A DNA stretch of 64,000 nucleotides from Cryptomeria japonica (taxonomy: Eukaryota; Streptophyta; Pinopsida; Cupressales; Cupressaceae): NCBI RefSeq assembly GCF_030272615.1, contig NC_081413.1:185142115-185206114 (forward strand), written 5' to 3'. The translations under genes were made by a program, and so were the position numbers. The notes under the pieces are model-generated. The model was given only the letters and a program-made list of their open reading frames with translations. It ran no database searches and was not told the origin of the DNA. Positions 21,986 to 31,197 of this stretch are shown piece after piece (position 1 is the stretch's first letter; each line of letters starts with the position of its first letter).

Positions 21986-23419
21986 CGCCATTGATGTCGA
22001 TGCTCTGGATGTAGAGGATGTTACTCAGGAAACACCATCTAAGGCAATAGGACAGGAGAAACAAGCTAAACAGGTTGATAAGCAAGTCGAGGATAGACGG
22101 GAAGCGACAAAGGAAGAGGCCAAGCAGAGGAAAAAGGATGAAGAAGAGAAGCGGAAAAAGGATGAAGAAGAGAAGAAGAAAAAGGATGAAAAAGAGAAGA
22201 AGAAAAAGGATGAAGAGGAGAAGAAGAAGAAAGATGAAGAGGAGAAGAAGAATAAGGATGACGAAGAGAAAAAGAAGAAAGAAGAAGAAAAGAAGAAGAA
22301 GGAAGAGGAAGATAAGGAACAAGAGAAGAAGAAGGAAGCATAGAGGAAGAAGAAGGAAGAGGAAGATAAGGAATAGGAGAAAAAGAAGGAAGCAAAGAGG
22401 AAGAAGAAGGAAGAGGAAGATAAGGAACATGAGAAGAAGAAGGAAGCAAAAAAGAAAAAGACTAAGGAGGACAAGGAAGTGGAGAAGAGGAGAGAAGCGA
22501 TGAGGAAGAAAGAAGAAGAGGACAAGGTAAAAGAAGCAGAGAAGAGCACCCAAATGGAAACTCCAAAAGCAACCGAGAGTCAAGCCAAATCAGCTGATCT
22601 CACTAGTCCTATCGACCTCCAGTCTACAAGTGAAACGGAGCTAATGCAGAGCATCAAGGTTGCTCAAGAGCACCTTGAAATTATTTAAAGGAAGAAGGAG
22701 TAGGATGTAATTGAAGTGGCTGTGGACACTCTTACCGGTTTGATACCCGGTACAAATCTTCCCAACACCGATTCATCACTAGCTAAACTTAAGCTCCTAT
22801 GCACAGTAATGGATGATCAGGTGCAGAGCCTAGAAGAGGCAGTAGAGGCAAATGTCAAAAAGGAGCATCAAAAACCTCTTAATATAGCTCTGGTGAAGAA
22901 GTTGAATGAGCTCCGATCTGAACTAAAGAAAGAACAAAAGGATATAAGGGATGCTCTGGATGAGGGGAATCTGCTACTCAGCAAGATCTACCAACCCCAT
23001 CTATTCTATGATGATGTGCTAGCTCATAAGCAAAAGCTTCAAATGTACTTGCAGTCCTAATGAGCACATTCAAGCCAACTTATGACTCCTTTACAACTTA
23101 TGGGCAAACCATTCACCGGTTTCACCTCTAGTCAACAAAAATGGAGCAAGAGATCAGCACCCAATCTAGAGATTTGCAGGAGCTACAACTGGTTCTACTC
23201 CCATGATTGCAAATTCTTCAGAAGTGCTATCTGAAACTGGATGCCTTGACCGTTACACAGGAGATGAGCATAATTGATGCCATGCAAGAACAGGTCTCCC
23301 AGATGCAGACAGAAAAAGAAGTAGCCACCTCCCTACTTGAGTCCTAGTCTTTATCGATGAAACAATTCTTGTAGGACTTTAAATCTATTTTTGACAAGTA
23401 TCATTCCTTATTGTCATAA
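21986..23419 (+). pseudogene. ORF2 of E2, C-terminal part with Lys/Glu single-helix repeat
   Basis: The frame resumes after I with AIDVDALDVEDVTQETPSK. From about 22090 to 22540 it is a Glu/Lys repeat with short units such as KKDEEEKKK and KKEEEDKEQEKKKEA, about 150 residues. Charged residues alternate in blocks of three or four, the pattern of single alpha helices. Then comes a helical C-terminus: STQMETPKATESQAK, LQSTSETELMQSIKVAQEHLE, LIPGTNLPNTDSSLAKLKLL, MDDQVQSLEEAVEANVKKEHQK and LVKKLNELRSELKKEQKDIRDALDEGN. The end FKSIFDKYHSLLS stops at 23417. Stops at 22341, 22374, 22686 and near 23058 show decay. The unit at 27540-28853 is its E1 partner. Confidence 0.78.
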
Positions 23420-23710
23420 ACTTTTATTATTTTAATATCAAATGGAAATGGGGTTGTACTTTGTCATTGTTGGTAAAGGGGGAGAAGAATTCTATTTGGG
23501 AGAAGTATCTGGTAATCAAAATTTTGATATATGCTTTGAATATCTCAATGTTTATGCTCTATATGCAAAAGTGTTATACATTGTATTGTTAAAGGGATAG
23601 TGTATATGCTTAGGGGGAGCAATTTTGCTAATGGCATGATTTTGTTGTAAAACACTTAGATGTCAAAATTTTATTTTCCTAAGTGTTGCCATCAATGCCA
23701 AAGGGGAGAT
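23420..23710 (+). other. 3' untranslated region and polypurine tracts of E2
   Basis: The region is non-coding. Three purine boxes occur in order: AAAGGGGGAGAAG (about 23477), TTAGGGGGAGCAA (about 23612) and the LTR-proximal CCAAAGGGGAGAT (23698-23710). Only the last abuts the LTR start TGTTGGC and should prime plus-strand DNA. Confidence 0.8.
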
Positions 23711-24859
23711 TGTTGGCACTTTTGATGTTTATGTTGTGATTGTCATTGATGGACACACACTTGCATTGAGATCTCCTTTATAAGTATGAGTTTGAGCACA
23801 ACTGGTATTTGTTCCAACCGGTATGTTGTATTATAGTCTTTAGACTATTGGTATTTTGTAGAATGTGTTTCTCGGTCTAAACCGGCATGTTGACCCCAAG
23901 TGGTTTGTGGATACCAAGCAGTATGAGGGATTAAAGTGGCATAGCACATTTTTACCAGTCTTCATTTTTGTCAAACCGGCAATCGACATTTTGTATGAAT
24001 CAGTAATACTTTGTGATGAGTTACCAACCGGCATTTTGTGATGAGTTACCATCCACTGATTGTTTGACGGTGCCGACAATTTAATAGTGCTTTTTGTGTC
24101 ATGTTACCAAGTATGTCTAGGTTCATTGAACCTAGGAAATTGTAATGTAATCCTATTGGACCAACATGAAATCAGATTCCTTTATAAGGACATCATGTCT
24201 AGGGTTTTAGGTTGTTGATGTGGATATAGAGAAAGTTTATGTTGTTGCTAGGGTTTAAGGTGACTGAGGAGTTGGAGAGAATATGAATGTGTAGAAGACT
24301 GAAGTAATGCTAGAGTGCATCAAGAATGGGCTACCCAGGATCTAACCAAGCAGTCTACGCTACTAGCTAGATCAAACACTTGTTGATTACTCACATCTTT
24401 GACAAGTCTGTAGCCCTTAACCGGGTAGGCCCAAAAGCCTTTTGTAAATCCTCTAAAAAGGTGGTTCACATCTGTGGATCTAAAATCCTCAAGCAAGGTA
24501 GTCTTTAATCGGTCTTATCTCCTAACAGAGATTGAGATTCTTAACAGGATCTGTTATGGTAAAGAACATTGTAAGACCTTAACTAGTTTGACCTTAACTA
24601 GTCTAGTTCCTATTCTGCGGATAGTTACTTGTGAGTTCCATCTCACTGTGGTTTTTCCCATTTGGGTTTCCACGTCAAAATCTCATGTGTTATGGTGTTT
24701 GTGCTTCTGTGGGTGAATGCATTATTTGCTATTTGGTTTGCATGTGTGCTAACTGGTTTGTCTGCTAAACTATTTTACTAGTTTACAGTCAGTCTTGTAA
24801 AGTGTTTAAGTGCAAAGATTTTTGGCATACTAATTCACCCCCCCTCTTAGTATTCATCA
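23711..24859 (+). repeat. 3' LTR of E2
   Basis: This 1149-bp LTR starts TGTTGGCACTTTTGATG and ends TTAGTATTCATCA. It carries the palindrome at 23833-23848 and TTTATAAGG at 24181-24189. It pairs with 12356-13489. Its last 156 bp (24704-24859) reappear inverted at 63845-64000. Confidence 0.93.
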
Positions 24860-25118
24860 GAAGAACAGTAACATGAATAATGGACCTTGGAGAGCACTAG
24901 GAATGGTCTGCTATCATTGCAACAAATTGGGTCACATTGCCATATTCTGTAGAACAAGAAAGAACATATCAGACGACATACTAGTCACTCCAGAAGGAAA
25001 GATTGATATTGAAACTGTTCAAGCGGATATGAACAAAACTTGGAAGAAGAAGCCAAGAGTGTTGCTAGAAGAACCAGTTTTTACACCTAGTGTGGAAATC
25101 AAGGAACAGAAAAACTAA
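24860..25118 (+). pseudogene. E1 gag-like gene, 3' part (left contig)
   Basis: The gag frame resumes after E2 with the end of the third knuckle (KNSNMNNGPWRALG). It then carries an intact last knuckle CYHCNKLGHIAIFC and ends with VFTPSVEIKEQKN before a stop at 25116. It matches E2 14565-14817. The partner in the right contig is 63586-63844 on the minus strand. Confidence 0.85.
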
Positions 25119-25561
25119 GCATCTGAAAAGCTTAGGGGGAGCAAATGATGAAATACTTCGAACCCCTGGTTTACACCAGTAAAAGACCTTAACCAGTATG
25201 TGATACCTATTAATCGACAGAAGACCAAAAATGGTAAAAGGCAAATTAGGGTTTACACCCTAATATTGGAGCATTTATTATGGTAGGTGGAGAACCTGTT
25301 TATAAGGAATTTTGAAATCATTTCTCACTTATCATTTTTTGAGCGAAGAAGTTTTTCAAGTCCAGAGCGAAGGAAAGCAATTTACACTATGAATCAAAGA
25401 ATTTATCAAATTCCTAAAGAAGAATCTGAAGCAAACATCTGTTGGAGGAGTGTAGAATGCAAAGCGGTATCTCTACAATCGAAGGAGTGTCAAGTGAAGT
25501 TCAAATTGCGAAGCCCTAAATTTCAATCTATGAAGGTATTTTTCATAATTCTTCATTTATC
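25119..25561 (+). other. Spacer between gag and ORF2 in E1
   Basis: The spacer is non-coding and homologous to 14818-15267. A GGGGGAG box lies at about 25135-25141. It contains one open stretch of 127 codons (25287-25670) that overlaps the start of ORF2 in another frame; I see no support for it being a protein. Confidence 0.5.
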
Positions 25562-28500
25562 ATGGCTTCCACATCTCATGATAGTTCTAGTGCAACTATT
25601 GATTCTATGGACTTCATTAAGCGAAAGTCGAAATATAATGCCCTGTCTCAAGTACCGACTGGTGTTATAGTAGAAGAATGGATTTCTAATTACATAGACT
25701 GCAAAATCGAAGACCTAGGGTCTCTTGTGATCCATTCCTAGCTGAGCCTATTCTATGGAAAGGATAAGAAGATTAAACCGAAATTCAACATTCTGGAAAA
25801 GAAGAAACTCCAAAATGCAGTTTACCCTTTTGAAGAATTTTTGGATGATCACATTCACATTATTCTAAGTAGGGTACACGATGACAAGATGTACCTAGAG
25901 TGGATGCATGATATCACACCAGAAGTGATTCATGCCGTCACTAGTTTCTGTAACACAAGGGAAGTGTCAGCCCTAAGGAAGGTCAGCAAGACTGAAATGT
26001 CCAAGCTCACCGGTTCAGTGAGCAACTCACGTGGTATGACCGTCAACTCAATCAAGGATGATTTGGTCAAGTATGCCTACATGGTGATAGGCTACCGGAC
26101 GTTCTCTGCTAGTAGAATTAATTCTGTCTCTGTTGTAGTAGTAAATGCTGCTTACAGGATGATCAAGGAGGATGCATTGTTTGATCTGTGCACTTGTATG
26201 CAAAGACAACTTATGTTGAATCTTAAGTCAATCAAATAGGACAATGCACTGAGATTCAAGTTTGAACAACTACTGGTTGGGTTGTTCTTTTACTTTCAAG
26301 GTTACTTTCCAGGAGTAGGTGACATTCAGTGGTCTGCTGATCAACCGGTAACAAAACAAATCAAGGAAAGTCTACAAGCGGTTGGAACCGGCTATCCGGA
26401 AGCACTGAACAAATACTTTGATGAGTTCAGACTCAAGATGAGCCAAAGGATAAGAATATCTAGTGATTTAGTCAAAAAGTATGAGGAAGACATCTACTTC
26501 ACCATCAAAGTGGATGAATGCATAATAGAGGTCGTTGAACCTAGGTAGGAAGAAGTAGAGCCTATGGGCTATGAGGTAATGAATGATATGTTGGACGGGT
26601 ATGCTTCTACCCTAATTGCCTCACCCTTTGATCCTAAGGCAAAGAGAACTGGCACTTATTTGGAAAGGGTTACACCAGTTGCAGAACCCTCAGAAAAGAA
26701 AGGAAAGGTAGTGCCTTCAACATCGACACCGGTTACTGTAGCCAGTCCCAAAGTGACCAAGCGATCACCAGTTAAGAAGAAACTGGAAGCGGCACCTGCA
26801 AGAGTCTTCAAGAGGAAGCGAAAGACAAAAAGCAATACACCTGACTTAGAAGAAACTATGTCAGAAGAACTGCCTACAAACAAAGAAAAAGACAAAGAAT
26901 GAACCAGCATCATCTGCACCAGTAAATATTGAAATTTCTTCTTACAAACATTTGATACATTGTCAAAGAACTATAAATAATATTAGGAGAAAAGGGCTGA
27001 ATGATTTAATTGATTGTTTTGATGATTTCAATGATGATGAAAAGGAAGCAGTTGAATAGGAAATCATTAAGTATTTATGTGTTAATGACCGGTCGCCTTC
27101 AGAAATTAGATCTAAGACACCAGATTCTTTGGATAATTCTTTAGACAATAAATGGCGCATTGCCATAGAAAAGGAATAAGAAATGAGGGAGAAAATATTT
27201 GCTCAACATTTTCCTGATGTATCAAATTCAGAACTTTTCGAAGTTATGAATAAATGCAAAGGCCTCTTCTTCATGAGAAGAAGAAGACTCCTATTACTAG
27301 AAGGAAAGGGTCAAGTTGTGAACAAGGATACACATACTCATGCTCAAGAAGCTCTTAAGATGCATCAAGTGGCTGAAGCCAATAGAAAAGCAAAGTGAGA
27401 ACCAAAAACTAACAAACCGGATGAGGTGTATGATAGTGAAGAAGAACCGGTCACAGAACAAATGGACCCCATTGATGTAGACGCCTTAGATGGTGAAAAT
27501 GTTACTCAGGATGCACCATTAGAAGGAATAGGATAGGAAAAGAAGGCAGAAGAAGAAAAGAAGCAACAAGAAGCTAAAAAGTAGAAATAGGCAGAGGAAG
27601 TGGATAAGAGAAAAGAAGAGAAAATGAGGAAAGAGGAAGAGGATAAGAGAAAAGATGAGAAAAAGAAGAAAGAGGAAGAGGATAAAAGGAAAGAAGAGGA
27701 GAAGAAGAGAAAAGAAGAGGAAAAAAAGAAACAATAGGAAGAGAGGAAGAAGAAGGAAGAGGAAAAGAAAGAAGAGGAGAAGCAAAAAGAGGAAGAGAAG
27801 AAACAAGAAGAGGAAAAGAGGAAGAAGGAAGAGGAGAAGAAGAAGGATGAAGAAGAGAAGAAGCAAAAAGATGAGGAGAAGAGACAAGAAGAAGAGAAAA
27901 GAAAGAAAGAAGAAGAGGAGTAGAGGAAGGCTAAGGAAGACCAGCAAAAAGCCAAGGACAAGCAAGCAACAGAAAAGAGCACACAGGTGGAGACTCCAAT
28001 GGCAACCGGTAGTCAGGCTAAAGCAGTTGCAATTACTAGTTCTATTGATCTCCAGTCTGCAAATGAATCGGAGCTGTTGCAGAGTATTAAGCTTTCTCAA
28101 GAGCGATTGGATGCTCTAAGGAGGAAAAAGGAGGAAGATGTTATCCAAACTGTGGTGGAAACACTTACCAGTTTGATACTCGGTACGAACCTTCCCAGTA
28201 CTGATTCCTCACTTGCACAATTGAAGCTCCTATGCATAGTTGTAGAAGACCAAGTACAAAGCTTGGAAGAGCTCATAGAAGAAAATGCCAAGAAGGCACA
28301 TCAAAAGGCTCTGGACACTGCCCTAGTGAAAAAGCTAACAGAGATCCGATCTGATCTCCAGAAGGCACAAAAAGACATTAGAGATGCAATGAATGAGGGC
28401 AATCTTCTACTCAGCAAGATTTGCCAATCTCATTTATTATGTGATGATGTGCTCTCTCAGAAGAACAAACTGCAATTTGATATGCAGTCATTTATTAGCA

Positions 28501-28853
28501 CCTTCAAGATGCCATATGATTGCTTTTCCACATATAGACAAACTATTCACCGGCTTCAACTGCAATCTGCAAGACTAGAGGCAAAGATAAGCAACCAGAC
28601 ATGAAATTTGTAGGAACTTCAACTGGTCCTACTGCCAAGGCTGCAAATTCTCCAGAAATGCTACATAAATCTTGATGCCCTAATGGTCACTCAAGAGATG
28701 AGCATGATAGATGCCATGAAAGAACAGGTCTCCCAAATGTAGATAGAGAAAGAGGTGGCTACCTCCCTACTTGACTCATGGTCCTTATCCATGAAGCAAT
28801 TTTTGCAGGACTTTAAATCAGTTTTTGACAAGTTTTACTCTTTACTATCATAA
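25562..28853 (+). pseudogene. ORF2 of E1, left contig (function unknown, about 1,090 codons)
   Basis: ORF2 starts at the ATG at 25562 (MASTSHDSSSATIDSMDFIK) and ends at 28851-28853. Residues 1-330 look globular: VIVEEWISNYIDCKIEDLGS, HDDKMYLEWMHDITPEVIHAV, ALRKVSKTEMSKLTGSVSNS, INSVSVVVVNAAYRMIKEDA, YFPGVGDIQWSADQPVTK and EALNKYFDEFRLKMSQRIR. Then comes a basic Pro-rich linker with KRSPVKKK and VFKRKRKT, and short helical blocks including KGLFFMRRRRLLLLEGKG. A Lys/Glu helix of about 145 residues (27540-27975) precedes a helical C-terminus ending LLS. Breaks: stops at about 25738, 26237, 26546 and 27920, plus a frameshift near 26880. The same order in E2 shows it was once a single long frame. 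No RT, integrase or protease motif is present. Weak resemblance to plant-transposon accessory or envelope-like proteins is possible but unproven. Confidence 0.78.
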
Positions 28854-29114
28854 ACACTTATTATTTTAATGAAACAGGGGTTAGTCTGCAATACTTTTGT
28901 CATTGTTGGCAAAGGGGGAGAAGTATAAATTTTGAATGTTTTGATGTATACTTTCATGTTGTTTCTGTTAAGGAGTAGTATACATTGTATTTTCTGCAAA
29001 AGGGATAGTGTATATGCTTAGGGGGAGTAATTTTGATTATGGCATATTTTTGTTGTAAGACACTTAGATGTCAAAATTTTCCTAAGTGTTGCCATCAATG
29101 CCAAAGGGGGAGAT
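28854..29114 (+). other. 3' untranslated region and polypurine tracts of E1
   Basis: Three purine boxes are seen: AAAGGGGGAGAAG (about 28912), TTAGGGGGAGTAA (about 29020) and the LTR-proximal CCAAAGGGGGAGAT (29101-29114). The sequence GTTGCCATCAATG just upstream (29088-29100) can pair with CATTGATGG at 29149-29157 in the LTR. Confidence 0.8.
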
Positions 29115-30296
29115 TGTTGGAATTTTTGATGATTGATGCTGTGATTGTCATTGATGGACACACACTTGATTTGAGATCACTTTTTGTATGTATAAGTTAA
29201 AGTTCAACCGATATTTGTTCCAACCAGTATGATGTATTATAGTCTTTAGACTATCGGTGTTTTGCAAAAAGTGTTTACTGATCTGAAATGGTATGAAGAC
29301 CCCAAGTGGTTCAAGGATCTCAAGCGGAACGAAGGAACGAAGTGGCACAACTCATATTTCCCAATCTTCATTTTGTCAAACCGGCAACTGGTATTTTTCT
29401 TAAACCGGTATTTTGTATGAACCAGTAATACTCTGTGATGAGTTACCAACCAACATTTTATGATGAGTTACCATCCATCGATTGTTTGGTGGTGCCGACA
29501 CTTTAACAATGCTTTTTGTGTTGTGTTACTAGATATGTCTAGATGCATTGAACCTAGGAAATTGTATTGTAATCCTATTGGAACGACATGAAATCAGATT
29601 CCTTTATAAGGAAATCATGTCTAGGGTTTTAGGTTGTTGCTAGGGTTTAAGGTGGTTGAAGAGTTTTTGTAAGTGTGAACACAGGAGAGAAGTTGAGGTC
29701 TAGAAGAAGAGGCAAAGTGTGAATGTGTTGAAGACTGAAGTAATGTTGGAATGCATTAGGAATGAGCTATCAAGGATCTAACCAAGCAATCTGTGCTATT
29801 TGCTAGATCACTCACTTGTTGATTACTCACATCTTCGACAAGTCTAAAGCTCTTAACTAGGTAGGCCCAAAATCCTTTTGTAAATCCTCTAACAAGGTGG
29901 TTCACATCTGTGGATCTAAAATCCTCTAGCAAGGTAGTCTTTAATCAGACTTATCTCCTAACAGAGATTGAGATTCCTAACAGGATCTATTCTGGTAAAG
30001 AACATTGTATGACCTTAACTGGTCTAACCTTAATCTGTCTGGTTCCTATTCTATAGATAGTTGCTTGTGAGTTCCATCTCACCATGGTTTTTACCATTTG
30101 GGTTTCCACGTCAAAATCTCTTGTGTTATGGTGTTTGTGCTTCTGTGGGTGAATGCATTATTTGCTATTTGGTTTGCATGTGTGCTAACTGGTTTGTTTG
30201 CTAAACTATTTTACCGGTTTATTGGTAGTCTAGTAAAGTGTTTAAGTACAATAATTATTGGCATACTAATTCACCTACCCCTCTTAGTATTCATCA
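29115..30296 (+). repeat. 3' LTR of E1 (left contig)
   Basis: This 1182-bp LTR starts TGTTGGAATTTTTGATG and ends TTAGTATTCATCA, followed by the target duplication TCATC. The palindrome is at 29239-29254 and TTTATAAGG at 29603-29611. Its inverted copy is 58408-59589. Confidence 0.94.
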
Positions 30297-30301
30297 TCAT
30301 C

Positions 30302-31197
30302 TACATAAATAATAACTATGATCATGAGATCATCTTTAGCTTTAGTGTATAAGTTTCTATCAGCACACCCCTTCTTAAAACCTTGCTGATGTAGATATTT
30401 TTCTAGCTTGGAGTACCATGTTCTAGGTGGTTGTTTCAAACCATACATTTCTTTTCATAATCTACACACAAAATCTCCTTTCTCAGATCACTTGAATCCT
30501 TCTAGTTTCTCAATATAGACTTCTTCTTCATGGTTGCCATTTAGGAATGCAAATTTTACATCCATCTAGTAAACTCTATAACATTTGTAATATGAAAATG
30601 CTAAAAACATCCTAATGGTTTCAAGTCTAGCAACAGGGGCAAACATTTCTTCAAAATCTATGCCCTCAACCTATGAATATCCTTTGCATGCTAGCCTAGC
30701 CTTGTTTCTTATTACCTTGCCATCTTCATTTACTTTATTTCTGTATACCCACTTTATGCCAAGTAAATTTTTATTAGCAGGCCTTGGCACTAAATTCCAA
30801 GTTTTGTTCTTTTCTATCTGTTGTAATTCCTCTTGGATTGCCTTCACCCAATTTTCACTCTTGTTGGCTTCATTGTAATCCTTTGGTTCCATTTTAGCCA
30901 ATAGATAGAAATTGAATTTTTTATTGTTCCTTGCATGTCTTCTCCTTGTTTGTACACCTTCATTTATGTTACCAATGATTTGATCCTCAAGATGATTCTT
31001 CTACACATATCTATTTGAGGGTTTGTTAGTGACTTGTTCTTCATTTTCATACTGTTCTTCTTCATAATATGGTTCCTTAATATGATTTTCAACATTTTTC
31101 TTCGCTTTTTGGAAGTCTTCATCAACTCCTACATTTACACTTTCAATAACTTTCTTGAGGTGTTTGTTGAAGCATTTGTATGCTTTTCTATGAGTTG
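30302..31197 (-). pseudogene. Reverse transcriptase N-terminal half of element A (left contig)
   Basis: On the minus strand, from 31197 down, the sequence encodes the region after A's integrase and then the RT. The blocks include NWVKAIQEELQQIEKNKTWNL, LGIKWVYRNKVNEDG and IRNKARLACKGYS (30671-30901). Decayed versions of MDVKFAFLNG and MYGLKQPPR follow. It ends in IIYVD, where E1 has split the second Asp codon of YVDD. The other half is at 9150-10094. The inverted copy is 57512-58402. Confidence 0.9.

Larger units (their letters stand above)
12351..24864 (+). mobile_element. Element E2, nested in E1, with target duplication GAAGA
   Basis: E2 spans 12356-24859. Its LTRs are 12356-13489 and 23711-24859. 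GAAGA flanks both ends (12351-12355 and 24860-24864), and the E1 gag frame continues across that point. The LTR pair shares a sub-type distinct from the E1 pair (for example TTGCATTGAGATCTCC against TTGATTTGAGATCACT). So the four LTRs are a copy inside a copy, not a tandem array. E2 has the same gag-like gene and ORF2 as E1 and is itself split by insertion I. Confidence 0.93.
10095..30301 (+). mobile_element. Non-autonomous LTR element E1 (left contig) with target duplication TCATC
   Basis: E1 spans 10100-30296, flanked by TCATC at 10095-10099 and 30297-30301. Its own LTRs are 10100-11281 and 29115-30296, both exactly 1182 bp and of the same sub-type. Its internal DNA is 11282-12355 plus 24860-29114; the rest is the nested copy E2. 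The internal DNA has a tRNA-iMet-type primer site, a gag-like gene and a large second frame (ORF2), but no protease, integrase, RT or RNase H. The target was the RT active-site codons of element A. About a dozen differences are visible in the first 200 bp of the two LTRs, so the insertion is moderately old. Confidence 0.93.

Noticed and set aside
22075-22503. An Arg/Lys-rich frame of 142 codons, and Ser/Phe/Leu-rich frames on the other strand, at 22075-22503, 27655-28119 and 60585-61049.
   Set aside because: They are other-frame readings of the purine-rich Lys/Glu repeat in ORF2 and have no support of their own.
25287-25670. 127-codon frame between gag and ORF2 in E1, identical in the right contig.
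   Set aside because: Identity of the arms only reflects recent copying. It overlaps the ORF2 start and is not open in E2.
30098-30352. Hydrophobic short frame (75-84 residues) recurring in all E LTRs, like a small membrane protein.
   Set aside because: It lies in the LTR 3' part across the GGTTTTTCC block, changes length between copies and has no start context.
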